A stretch of 63,318 bases of DNA, from assembly GCF_016405145.1 (NCBI RefSeq), contig NZ_JAEKIA010000013.1, positions 1-63,318 of the forward strand, given 5' to 3'. Positions 9,915 to 18,320 of this stretch are shown one piece after another. The stretch comes from Schaalia cardiffensis. GTDB taxonomy: Bacteria > Actinomycetota > Actinomycetes > Actinomycetales > Actinomycetaceae. The translations under genes were made by a program, and so were the position numbers. Every line of letters begins with the position of its first letter. Position 1 is the stretch's first letter. The notes under the pieces are model-generated. The model was not told the origin of the DNA, searched no databases, and worked only from the letters and a program-made list of their open reading frames with translations.

Positions 9915-10978
9915 GGTGCGACTCCGATCATTGGAACACCCAGGTACTCCTCAAGCCCCAGGGCGATATTGGCGCTTTGAACCGCCGCTGCCGCGGTTCC
10001 CTTCCCGAGGTTGTCAATAGCGGCGATCGCGATGAGCGTCCCCGCTTTGGCATCAATGACGGCCTTGACTCGGGCGAGACCCGTGCCCGTCACCGGTCCG
10101 CTCGTCGGCCAGACACCATCGGGGGTGACAGTGATGAGGGCTTCGTCCTCGTAGATGGTGTAGGCCTCTTTCACGCTCTCCTCCTTCACGCCCTCGGCAA
10201 GGGGAGCGACGACGGTCGCGAGAATTCCACGAGAAGTCGGGACGAGGACGGGAGTGAAGCTCAGGCGCATCGATTCCTCGTCCCCTCCTGCGAGTACGAG
10301 GTTCTGAATGATCTCGGGAATGTGTCTGTGCGTTCCGCCGACCGCGTAGGGAGCCATATTCCCGAGCGCCTGCGAAGCGAGAAGGTGGGGTTTCATGGAC
10401 TTGCCTGCGCCGGAGTAGCCAACGGCGAGGGTCGCGACAATGTGCGACACGTCGACGAGTCCGGCATGCACAGCGGGTTGGAGTGCCAGGGTCACCGCTG
10501 TGACATTGCATCCGGGAACTGCGATCCTGCGGGTCGCGGCGAGGAGTTCTCTTTGGGCGCGAGCCAGGGGCTCTCGTGCATGGATGAGTTCAGGCATGCC
10601 GTAGGTCCATGCGGGGCTGAACTCTCCCCCGTAATACTCCGCCCAGTCCTCGGCCTTGATGAGGCGATGATCGGCTGCGCAGTCCAACACGAGGGCGCCG
10701 TCCCCGCTGGCATCGAGTTTTTCGGCGAGCGCGGCGGAGTGCCCGTGTGGCAGTGCGAGAATCACGAGGTCGTGGCCGGAGAGTGTTTCGACAGAGGTCT
10801 CTTGGATCTCAAGCTCGGCAAGAGAGCCAATCTGGGGGTGGAGTTCACCGAAGAGTCGGCCCGCGCTTGATGCCGCGGTCAGCGTGGTGACCTCAATTTC
10901 GGGGTGGGCGGCCAACAGGCGCGCAACTTCACCCCCGGCATAGCCGGATGCTCCGGCGATCGCAGCTTTCAAACTCAT
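9911..10978 (-). CDS. argC: N-acetyl-gamma-glutamyl-phosphate reductase
   Basis: An NADP-dependent reductase of N-acetylglutamyl phosphate, third step of the acetylated arginine route. The 355 residues start with a Rossmann motif AIAGASGYAGGE; the catalytic cysteine is in PGCNVTAV near residue 153. It is the first gene of the arg operon. The ATG at 10978 lies 7 bases after a TATATT box, predicting a leaderless mRNA. An in-frame ATG at 10984 lies within the spacer. The promoter is covered by an ArgR operator. Confidence 0.97.
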   Translation of the reverse strand: MSLKAAIAGASGYAGGEVARLLAAHPEIEVTTLTAASSAGRLFGELHPQIGSLAELEIQETSVETLSGHDLVILALPHGHSAALAEKLDASGDGALVLDCAADHRLIKAEDWAEYYGGEFSPAWTYGMPELIHAREPLARAQRELLAATRRIAVPGCNVTAVTLALQPAVHAGLVDVSHIVATLAVGYSGAGKSMKPHLLASQALGNMAPYAVGGTHRHIPEIIQNLVLAGGDEESMRLSFTPVLVPTSRGILATVVAPLAEGVKEESVKEAYTIYEDEALITVTPDGVWPTSGPVTGTGLARVKAVIDAKAGTLIAIAAIDNLGKGTAAAAVQSANIALGLEEYLGVPMIGVAP

Positions 10979-11013
10979 ATGCATGAATATACACCGTCAT
11001 GCATATTTATCCA
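10979..11013 (-). promoter_or_regulatory. arg operon promoter with two ArgR boxes
   Basis: Two AT-rich half-palindromic sites occur side by side: GCATGAATATAC (from 10981) and CATGCATATTTAT (from 10998). They resemble the ArgR consensus (TGAATWWWWATTCA in E. coli; CATGAATAAAAATKCA in Bacillus). The -10 box TATATT (10991 down to 10986 on the minus strand) lies inside the first box. Arginine-bound ArgR would therefore block RNA polymerase. Spacing and symmetry were judged by eye. Confidence 0.75.
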
Positions 11014-11093
11014 TTAGTGTCCGGGGGACGAACACTCAGACCTTCACGCCACCGACCCCTCCGAACACGCAGGCCATCGGCTATTCAGAACAT

Positions 11094-11588
11094 TCAGTCC
11101 TTGTCTGAAAGCTCCGCTGCGATCGAATCCGCCCACGCCTCGACCTCGCTCCAGTCGCGGAAATCACCCTCCACGACACCCGCGAGGCGCGCAACCGAAC
11201 GCTCGCGCAAGGACAAGAGCGAAGGCTTGTAACGGCCCGCAAAAGTGTGCTTGTCAATCGCGAGAACATGCGTCAAAGCCGGACCAATGCGAGTCGGATC
11301 TTGCGGCGCATGCTTCGGCACCCCATTCATCCCAACTGAGAAAGCCCAGACGCGCTTCGTCTTCAGCTGCTCGGCGAAGCGCTCCAAGAAACTCTTCGCC
11401 TCGTCCATCCACTGAAGGATGTACACCGCCGAACCGCATACGACCACGTCATAGGGATCCACGGATTCCACGGCCGCCGGAGCCACGACATCAACGCTGT
11501 GGCCCGCATCTTCGAGCCTGTGCGCGATCGCTTCCGCGATCTCATGAGCCGAACCATGTTTCGAAGCTGCAGTGACAAGGATGTGCAT
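11094..11588 (-). CDS. Flavodoxin-domain protein
   Basis: About 164 residues. The N-terminus MHILVTAASKHGSAHEIAE has the FMN-phosphate loop layout of flavodoxins, followed by VVVCGSAVYILQWM, as in the HemG-like protoporphyrinogen oxidase/flavodoxin group. The redox partner is unknown. The ATG at 11588 is preceded by CATACT and 6 bases, consistent with a leaderless start. A longer frame to 11654 has no ribosome site and overlaps the pheT terminator. It sits between pheT and argC, where other actinobacteria often carry an unrelated gene. Confidence 0.8.
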   Translation of the reverse strand: MHILVTAASKHGSAHEIAEAIAHRLEDAGHSVDVVAPAAVESVDPYDVVVCGSAVYILQWMDEAKSFLERFAEQLKTKRVWAFSVGMNGVPKHAPQDPTRIGPALTHVLAIDKHTFAGRYKPSLLSLRERSVARLAGVVEGDFRDWSEVEAWADSIAAELSDKD

Positions 11589-11608
11589 ACGCCCAGTATG
11601 AACGACAA

Positions 11609-11674
11609 GGAGGCCCCTCGCGCTGTCCGATGGTCCCGGTGAGTCGGAATCCATAAGATGCGCGAGGGCCCTCC
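11609..11674 (-). terminator. pheST transcription terminator
   Basis: A 15-bp inverted repeat with one mismatch (arms 11609-11623 and 11660-11674, core CCCTCGCGC/GCGCGAGGG) surrounds a 36-base loop that itself contains CCGA/TCGG. It starts 32 bases after the pheT stop. The tail is TTGTCGTT, so the U tract is imperfect. Confidence 0.65.
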
Positions 11675-11705
11675 CTTAAGAATCTGCCTCCCGATGGCGA
11701 AGCAT

Positions 11706-14354
11706 TCAGGAACGAAGAGACGCTCCGAGGACCTTCTCCGCTTTCTTCACAACATCCTCACGAACCTTCGCCGATTCCTTCGCAGTGAGCGTGTGATCGG
11801 TGGCGCGAAGCTTCAGGGCGAAAGCGAGAGAACGCTTCCCCTCCCCCAACTGCTTGCCTTCGAAAACGTCAAACAAGCTGAGGTCTTCGAGGAGCGGGCC
11901 CGCACCCTGGCGAACCACCTGTTCGACGCGCGACACGGGAATCGAGGAGGAGACGACGAGGGCGATGTCCTCCTTCGCGACCGGGAAAGTCGACACGGGC
12001 TTGACCTGGATCGGCTCAGCCGAGCAGGCCTCAAGAAGAGCGGACAGATCGATCTCAGCGGCGCACGAGCGAGCGGGAAGACCGAAGGCCTTGCACACCG
12101 CAGGGTGGAGCTCCCCGGCGAAAGCGATGTCCACAAGCTCACGCCCCTTCCGCACGAAAACGCGGGCAACACGGCCCGGGTGCCAGGGGGCGACCTCGGA
12201 TGGATCCTGCGCAGGCGTCGGCATGGGAGCACCCTTCACCGTGGAAGGCTCTAGATCCCAGGCGCGACACGTCTCAACGCGCACCCCGAGGATCGAGGCG
12301 AGCCCCAAGACGATCTCAAGGGCATCAGACCACGCGAAGGAACGAGTCTCCTCGGCAAGCGGGGAGGCCGAGGCACGCCCAGCGAGGACCACGCCAATAT
12401 GCTGAGGCTGCTTGGGAGTCCCCGCGTACAAAGCTCCGAGCTCCTCATCGCTCGGGCGCTGGGACGCGGAAAGCAGCCCAGTTGGAACGGTCCCCTCGGG
12501 CCTGGCGACGAGCCCCTGTTCGAACAGGGCTGCCCGGTCCGCACCTCGGGCAATATTGCGGCCCGCAGCATCAAGAAGCGTGTCAAGGATCGAGGTGCGC
12601 AGCCAGGGAGCATCATCGGCGAGCGGGTTGCGCAATCTCAAAGCCTGACGCCTCGGATCGGATTCAGCCAGTCGCTGACGGTCAAAGGAATCCGAGACGA
12701 AGGGGTAGCTGAGAACCTCAACAAGCCCCTGAGCTGCGAGGAAGTGCACGGCCTGACGGCGAGCCTCCTGCGCGCCCGTCAAACCGGTTCCCGCCGGAGC
12801 GGCAGGGAGAATCGAAGGGATTTCGTCGTATCCGTCAAGACGGGCAACCTCCTCGACCAAGTGAGCCCGACCCACCAGATCGGGGCGCCAAGTCGGCGGA
12901 GTCACGAGGAAGACCCCTTCGGCGCCCTCCACGACCTCGCAACCGATCGCTTCGAGGATCTCGCGAACCCGGTCCTTCGAATAGTCGACACCAACAAGGC
13001 GCGCCGCGTCCTCGAAGGGGAACTCAATCGCCTCAGCGGCGCTGAGCTCATTGAAGTCGAAGACCGCAGGATCGACCGTGCCACCCCCGTATTCGACGAG
13101 CAGGTCCACTGCGCGTTGCGCGGCCACAGCCGGAAGTTGCGGGTCGCTTCCACGTTCGAAACGCTTGGACGCCTCGGAGGGCAGGTGATGACGGCGCGAA
13201 GTACGGGCAATCGACACGGGGTCGAAGTGCGCCGCCTCGAGGAGAATATCCGTCGTGGACTCCTCGACCTCGGAGTAGGCGCCACCCATCACACCGGCCA
13301 GACCAATGATGCGCGAGCCCTCCGACTCAGGTGAATCGGTGATGAGCAGATCCTCCGGGTCGAGCTCGCGCTCGACCTCGTCAAGAGTCTGGAGCTTCTC
13401 CCCCGCTTTCGCTCGGCGCACCACAATCGGTGCGGCCAGGGCCGACAGATCGTAGGCGTGCATCGGCTGGCCCAAGTCGAGCATCACATAGTTCGTGACA
13501 TCAACGGCGAGGGACAAAGAGCGCATCCCCGCGGCCTCGAGGCGCTCCACCATCCAACGCGGCGTCGGCGCCTGAGGATTCACTCCGCGCACGATCCTCG
13601 TGACGAAACGGTCAGCGCCCATTGCACCCTTAATCGGAGCCTCGTCCTTGACGAGAACAGGGAAACCATCCGCGCTGGCCTCGGGAACGCTCGTGACGAG
13701 ATTGCCCACCAGGCCAGGATCGGTGAAGGCCGCTCCAGTGGAGTGGGAGAACTCGCGGGCGACACCGCGCATTGAGAAGCAGTAGCCGCGGTCCGGGGTC
13801 ACGTTGATCTCAAGGACCTCCTCGCCCAGTCCCAAGAACCCAATGATGTCGGTGCCGGGTGCGGGGATCTCGCGGTCCGCAAACATCTTCTTCAAGACGA
13901 TGATGCCATCGTGGTCCTCGCCAAGACCAAGTTCCCGTGCCGAGCAGATCATGCCGTCCGAGATGTGTCCGTAGGTCTTGCGCGCCGCAATCTGAAAATC
14001 TCCGGGCAGCACCGCGCCGGGCAAGGAGACGACAACCAGGTCGCCCTCGACGAAGTTGTGGGCACCGCAGATGATCCCCCGGCTCTCAAGCTCCGAGGGC
14101 TCCTTTCCGCTGCCGGGGGCGTCGTTGAACTCGCCCACGTCGACCCGGCAGTAGTTGACGGTCTTGCCGTTCGATGCGGTCTCCTTCACGAGGGACAACA
14201 CCTTGCCCACGACGAGAGGACCTTGGACCTTCGCGGGGTGGATCGTTTCCTCTTCAAGACCCACCTTGACGAGAGCCGCGGCGAGCGCGGTCGCATCGGT
14301 GCCCTCGGGGACCTCGACGTGGTCGGCGAGCCAGCTGAGCGGAACCATTGGCAT
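11706..14354 (-). CDS. pheT: Phenylalanyl-tRNA synthetase beta subunit
   Basis: The large subunit of the alpha2-beta2 PheRS, which handles tRNA binding and editing. It has about 882 residues. The N-terminal tRNA-binding OB domain carries GICSARELGLG; the B3/B4 editing domain, B5 domain (EAIEFPFEDAARLVGVDY), catalytic-like core and the C-terminal anticodon-binding domain (PVSTFPVAKEDIALVV) follow. The ATG at 14354 lies two bases after the pheS stop and behind GAAAGGG. The same frame stays open for 114 more codons inside pheS, but that part is out of frame with PheS and not coding. Confidence 0.98.
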   Translation of the reverse strand: MPMVPLSWLADHVEVPEGTDATALAAALVKVGLEEETIHPAKVQGPLVVGKVLSLVKETASNGKTVNYCRVDVGEFNDAPGSGKEPSELESRGIICGAHNFVEGDLVVVSLPGAVLPGDFQIAARKTYGHISDGMICSARELGLGEDHDGIIVLKKMFADREIPAPGTDIIGFLGLGEEVLEINVTPDRGYCFSMRGVAREFSHSTGAAFTDPGLVGNLVTSVPEASADGFPVLVKDEAPIKGAMGADRFVTRIVRGVNPQAPTPRWMVERLEAAGMRSLSLAVDVTNYVMLDLGQPMHAYDLSALAAPIVVRRAKAGEKLQTLDEVERELDPEDLLITDSPESEGSRIIGLAGVMGGAYSEVEESTTDILLEAAHFDPVSIARTSRRHHLPSEASKRFERGSDPQLPAVAAQRAVDLLVEYGGGTVDPAVFDFNELSAAEAIEFPFEDAARLVGVDYSKDRVREILEAIGCEVVEGAEGVFLVTPPTWRPDLVGRAHLVEEVARLDGYDEIPSILPAAPAGTGLTGAQEARRQAVHFLAAQGLVEVLSYPFVSDSFDRQRLAESDPRRQALRLRNPLADDAPWLRTSILDTLLDAAGRNIARGADRAALFEQGLVARPEGTVPTGLLSASQRPSDEELGALYAGTPKQPQHIGVVLAGRASASPLAEETRSFAWSDALEIVLGLASILGVRVETCRAWDLEPSTVKGAPMPTPAQDPSEVAPWHPGRVARVFVRKGRELVDIAFAGELHPAVCKAFGLPARSCAAEIDLSALLEACSAEPIQVKPVSTFPVAKEDIALVVSSSIPVSRVEQVVRQGAGPLLEDLSLFDVFEGKQLGEGKRSLAFALKLRATDHTLTAKESAKVREDVVKKAEKVLGASLRS

Positions 14355-14355
14355 T

Positions 14356-15441
14356 TCAGTGGCCCTTTCCGTGAAGACCGAACTGCTGGGAGAAACGCAC
14401 ATCGCCCTCGACGATGTCGTGCATGTCGGCGATGCCGTGGCGGAGCATGAGCGTGCGTTCAATACCCATGCCGAAAGCGAAGCCCGTGTACTCGTCCGGG
14501 TCAATGCCGTTGGCGCGCAGAACATTCGGGTTGACCATGCCGCAGCCGCCGACCTCGATCCATCCGGCCCCGCCCTTCTTCTGGGGGAACCACATGTCGA
14601 GTTCGGCGCTCGGCTCGGTGAAGGGGAAGAAGGAGGGGCGAAGGCGGGCCTTCGCATCGGGGCCGAACATCGCCTTCGCGAAATGGTCAAGAACACCCTT
14701 GAGATGCGCCATGGTCAGCCCCTTGTCGACCGCGAGGCCTTCGACCTGGTGGAAGACCGGGGTGTGGGTCGCGTCGAGGGCGTCCGAACGGAAAACCTTG
14801 CCCGGGCATGCGACGTACAGGGGGACGCCGCGGGCAAGCAGGGAACGCGACTGCACGGGTGAAGTGTGGGTGCGCATGACGAGGCATCCATCTTCGGGGG
14901 CCTCGCCGCCGATCGTCGTGCCGTCGATGTAGAGGGTGTCTTGCATCTGGCGCGCCGGGTGGTCGATGTCGAAGTTGAGGGAGTCGAAGTTGAACCACTC
15001 GTGCTCAATCTCCGGTCCTTCCGCGATCTCCCAGCCCATCGAGGTGAAGAAGTCCTCGATCTCCTCAATGAGCGTGCCGATCGGGTGGCGAGCACCAATG
15101 ACGGAGCGGGCACCGAAAGCGGTGACGTCGACGGATTCCTCCACCAGGACCCGGGCTTCGTGTTCGGCCTCGAGGATCTGTCCGCGCTCAGTCAAGGCCT
15201 GCGAGAGGCGAGCGCGAGCACCGCCGAGGTTCTTGCCCGCCGTTCCCCTGTCTGCGGGGGCCAGCTGACCGATCTTCCGGTTCGCGAGGACCAGAGGCGC
15301 CTGGTCGCCCAGGAGTGCGGACTTCACGGCTTTGAGGGCCTCAAGGTCTGCGGCGGCCTCGATATCGGCGAGGGCGCGGGCGACGAGGTCGTCAACTGCC
15401 TCCGAATCGAGCGGGTTGAGGTCAAGGGCGGCTTGGGCCAT
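14356..15441 (-). CDS. pheS: Phenylalanyl-tRNA synthetase alpha subunit
   Basis: The catalytic subunit of PheRS. The 361 residues comprise an N-terminal coiled coil (1-90) and a class II catalytic core. Motif 2 is [19 protein letters not shown], then [13 protein letters not shown] and motif 3 [18 protein letters not shown]. The ATG at 15441 has a GGAGG site 9 bases upstream. It forms a two-gene operon with pheT. Confidence 0.98.
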   Translation of the reverse strand: MAQAALDLNPLDSEAVDDLVARALADIEAAADLEALKAVKSALLGDQAPLVLANRKIGQLAPADRGTAGKNLGGARARLSQALTERGQILEAEHEARVLVEESVDVTAFGARSVIGARHPIGTLIEEIEDFFTSMGWEIAEGPEIEHEWFNFDSLNFDIDHPARQMQDTLYIDGTTIGGEAPEDGCLVMRTHTSPVQSRSLLARGVPLYVACPGKVFRSDALDATHTPVFHQVEGLAVDKGLTMAHLKGVLDHFAKAMFGPDAKARLRPSFFPFTEPSAELDMWFPQKKGGAGWIEVGGCGMVNPNVLRANGIDPDEYTGFAFGMGIERTLMLRHGIADMHDIVEGDVRFSQQFGLHGKGH

Positions 15442-15832
15442 GTCCTGCTTCCTCCGTCGGGGTCATGAATGCGCGTGCTTCGCGCCCCGCCATGATAGTC
15501 CGTTTGCCGATCGCCTCGGATTCACGTCCGCTCCGCGGTGTGCTTCGGTTCTGCAGGTTCTGCTCTGGCGCTCGGGTGCGGTGCTGCATCGCTGGAGCAG
15601 AAGAGGTGCTGGGGCTGAGCCTAGACGCTGCGGCACCGTGTCGGGGTGTTCGAGTGATAGGGGCTGAGACGGGGGCTGTTCTTGTACAGGATGGAACCGG
15701 GATGCTCCCGTGATGGGGCTGAGACCGGGGCCGCTGTTAGGGAAAGTGGGATGGAGGCAGGGCTGTTGCGGTTCTGCAAGAGAGGCAGGGGCGCTCGAAC
15801 GAGAGTTCTGAGGTGGGACTAGGCTTGACGCC
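15442..15832. repeat. Divergent pheS/map intergenic region with a 27-base direct repeat
   Basis: No gene is seen. A repeat of about 27 bases (core GGGGCTGAGAC and GGGGC...CTGTT) occurs at 15654-15680 and 15709-15737, with a partial copy near 15609. The right end carries the map promoter: TAGGCT at 15820-15825, seven bases before the map ATG, a leaderless arrangement. A pheS promoter must also lie here but is not obvious. Confidence 0.6.
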
Positions 15833-16720
15833 ATGACTCTTTCAGTTGATCTTGCCTCTCGTGCGCCCTTGGGCGATCTGAAGCCCGGCCGTATCTCCCC
15901 GCTGCGCACCGTGCCCGCACACATCGAACGCCCCGAATACATGTTCCACGACGGTCCCGAACGTGTCACAGCATCCGATGTCAAGGACCCTGAGACGATC
16001 GAGCGCATCCGCTACGCCGGGAAGATCGCTGCGCAAGCCCTCGAACTCGTCGGTGAAGCTGTGAAACCGGGGGTGACCACCGATGAACTCGACCGGATCG
16101 GCCACGACTTCCTTATCGCACACGACGCCTACCCCTCTTGCCTGGGATACATGGGCTACCCCAAATCCCTGTGTACCTCGATCAATGAGGTGATCTGCCA
16201 CGGCATTCCCGATGATCGTCCGCTTGAGGAAGGCGACATCGTCAATGTTGACATCACCGCCTATGTCAAGGGCGTGCACGGCGACACCTGCCGGATGTTC
16301 GAGGTCGGCACCGTGGATGAGGAATCACATCTGCTCATCGAACGCACGAAGAACGCCATGATGCGTGGCATTAAAGCCGTTGCGCCCGGACGAGAGATCA
16401 ATGTCATCGGCCGCGTGATCGAAAAGTACGCGAGGCGCTTCGACTACGGTGTCGTCCGCGACTACACGGGTCACGGCGTCGGCGAAGCCTTCCACTCGGG
16501 GCTTATCATCCCCCACTACGATGCGGCTCCGAACTACTCGACCGTCATGGAGCCCGGCATGGTCTTCACGATTGAGCCGATGATTACCCTCGGTGGAATT
16601 GACTGGGAGCAGTGGGATGACGAGTGGACTGTCGTCACTGCCGATCGTTCACGCACGGCCCAGTTCGAGCACACGATCGTCGTCACCGAGGACGGGGCTG
16701 AGATCCTCACCCTGCCGTAA
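15833..16720 (+). CDS. map: Methionine aminopeptidase, type I
   Basis: Removes the initiator methionine from new proteins; a two-metal pita-bread enzyme. It has 295 residues including an N-terminal extension of about 45, as in the longer actinobacterial MetAP. Metal ligands are visible in NVDITAYVKGVHGDTCRMF, the GHGVGEAFH histidine, FTIEPM and QFEHTIVV. The ATG follows TAGGCT by 7 bases with no ribosome site, so it is predicted leaderless. Confidence 0.97.
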   Translation: MTLSVDLASRAPLGDLKPGRISPLRTVPAHIERPEYMFHDGPERVTASDVKDPETIERIRYAGKIAAQALELVGEAVKPGVTTDELDRIGHDFLIAHDAYPSCLGYMGYPKSLCTSINEVICHGIPDDRPLEEGDIVNVDITAYVKGVHGDTCRMFEVGTVDEESHLLIERTKNAMMRGIKAVAPGREINVIGRVIEKYARRFDYGVVRDYTGHGVGEAFHSGLIIPHYDAAPNYSTVMEPGMVFTIEPMITLGGIDWEQWDDEWTVVTADRSRTAQFEHTIVVTEDGAEILTLP

Positions 16721-17345
16721 TGCTCCGCCCGCTCAGGGTGGGGATGCGTGAAGCCTGAGCTGTTGTCCTTTTGTCCTTTCCCAGCACAAGCTCACGGCCT
16801 CGGCACCCCCGAACACACCACTGGAGGCACCGGGCATGCATTCATCCCCTGTGTGGACCAGCACCCTAAAAGCCTGAGGCGCCGGGATTTCCCCACATCC
16901 CCGTAGGCCCAGCACCCCAAAAGCCCGAGGCGCCGGGCATGCATTCATCCCCTGCGTGGACCAGCACCCCAAAAGCCTGAGGCGCCGGGATTTCCCCACA
17001 TCCCCGTAGGTCCTCGAGTCTTCGTCGGCTCGGGGCGCAAGGCCAGGAATTTTCGGCACTGAAAGGGTCCATTCTGGAACGAATATCGCCCACGCGACTG
17101 TGCCTCACCTGTGAAGACGGCATCCCTTCAGTTTTTTCGCGACGAGTAGCCCTCTCAGGGCCTGTCTTCCTCTCGTGATCTGTCTCCCCTTCTTTTGAGT
17201 TTGCTCGATGTCCGTAGAGAGCTCGACGTCTGTAGAGGGAACAGATCATTCGTCGAGGGGCGCAAATTATGCTCCCGGCCCCGCCCTTCACCGGACTCGG
17301 GTTATTATTCTCATCACACCCCAATTTCTTCTCTTGGAGGACAAG
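16721..17345. repeat. Gene-free gap with alternating modules of about 50 bases
   Basis: Units at about 16826-16858, 16859-16908, 16909-16957 and 16958-17010 share CAGCACCCCAAAAGCCTGAG and GGCGCCGGG. They then alternate between two tails: CATGCATTCATCCCCTG (units 1 and 3) and ATTTCCCCACATCCCCGTAG (units 2 and 4). The rest of the gap holds no recognised gene. The ppgK ribosome site TTGGAGG lies at its right end. Confidence 0.8.
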
Positions 17346-18095
17346 ATGACGACGGTGGCATGCGGTATCGATATTGGCGGCTCGGGAGTGAAGTCGGCAC
17401 TGGTCGACCTCGAGACCGGGGAATTCATCGGAGAACGCATCCGGATCGACACACCGAAACCCGCGACGCCCGACGCTGTCGCCGACGTGTGCCATCAGAT
17501 CCTCGTCCAGCTCGAGGTCGGCCCCGAGATCCCGGTCGGCATCGCCTTTCCCGCACCCGTAATCCACGGAGTCATCCCCTTCATGGCGAACCTCGACGAC
17601 TCCTGGGTCGGCATTGATGTCAACGAACTCATGATGCGCCACCTCTCCAGACCGGTCGTTCCACTCAACGACGCCGACGCCGCAGGCTTCGCAGAGGTCG
17701 CATATGGTGCCGCGAAGGGGGTTGAGGGCCTCGTCATCCTCACCACACTCGGCACCGGCATCGGTTCCGCGCTCATCATGGACGGGCACCTCATTCCGAA
17801 TACGGAACTCGGGCACCTTGAGATCGATGGTTACGACGCTGAGAAGCGCGCCTCCTCCGGGCAGAAGACCCTTCAGGACCTCAGCTGGAAGAAGTGGGCG
17901 AAGCGCCTTCAGCGCTACTACTCCCACGTCGAGATGCTCCTCTCCCCCGATCTTTTCGTCGTCGGCGGCGGCGTGTCGAAGAATCATGACAAGTTCATGC
18001 CTCTCCTCGACTTGAAGACGCCGATGGTTCCTGCGCAGCTGCGCAACACCGCGGGCATCGTGGGCGCTGCATCCTACGCGGCATCCCGAGCCTGA
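17346..18095 (+). CDS. ppgK: Polyphosphate glucokinase
   Basis: Phosphorylates glucose using polyphosphate (and usually ATP), a hallmark of actinobacteria. The 249 residues belong to the ROK/hexokinase fold. [15 protein letters not shown] forms the first phosphate loop, [12 protein letters not shown] carries the catalytic Asp, [13 protein letters not shown] is the second phosphate loop, and [11 protein letters not shown] contacts sugar. The ATG at 17346 has TTGGAGG 6 bases upstream. The frame is open from 17208 but that part has no family similarity. It converges with acnA. Confidence 0.95.
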   Translation: MTTVACGIDIGGSGVKSALVDLETGEFIGERIRIDTPKPATPDAVADVCHQILVQLEVGPEIPVGIAFPAPVIHGVIPFMANLDDSWVGIDVNELMMRHLSRPVVPLNDADAAGFAEVAYGAAKGVEGLVILTTLGTGIGSALIMDGHLIPNTELGHLEIDGYDAEKRASSGQKTLQDLSWKKWAKRLQRYYSHVEMLLSPDLFVVGGGVSKNHDKFMPLLDLKTPMVPAQLRNTAGIVGAASYAASRA

Positions 18096-18111
18096 GGCCA
18101 GAACGGATCCC

Positions 18112-18311
18112 GGCCACAAGTCGGACACAACGGGGCCCAAGGTGGCCACAAGTCGGACACAAGGGCACTCCACGAGGAGTTCACCTCCCGTCCGAAGACC
18201 AGCCAAAGCCCGCTCACCAGGGGAAACCGCCTCCATCAGGGCCAGTCTCCCCCCTCAGTGTCCGACTTGTGCCCGGGGCGAAACCATCACTGTCCGACTT
18301 GTGCCCCGGGC
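18112..18311. repeat. CACAAGTCGGAC inverted-repeat element (REP-like)
   Basis: Two direct copies of GGCCACAAGTCGGACACAA (18112-18130, 18144-18162) face two inverted copies, TGTCCGACTTGTGCCC, at 18260-18275 and 18291-18306. They could fold into one large hairpin between the convergent ppgK and acnA ends. The same core recurs at 51640-51748. Confidence 0.85.
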
Positions 18312-18320
18312 ACTCTTTTT
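18301..18320 (+). terminator. Candidate ppgK terminator
   Basis: GTGCC-CCG-GGCAC followed by TCTTTTT gives a short five-base-pair hairpin with a T tract, at the end of the inverted-repeat element and just before the acnA stop codon on the other strand. Confidence 0.45.

Noticed and set aside
14355-14696. Extended N-terminus of PheT (114 extra codons)
   Set aside because: The stretch lies out of frame inside pheS, is Ser/Arg-rich, and the true ATG at 14354 has a ribosome site.
16826-17010. A possible CRISPR array
   Set aside because: Units are contiguous and the variable parts repeat (two tail types only), so there are no unique spacers, and no cas genes are near.
16866-18236. A 456-codon open frame on the minus strand across ppgK and the repeat modules
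   Set aside because: ppgK on the plus strand is unmistakable, and the repeated peptide part comes from the DNA repeats.
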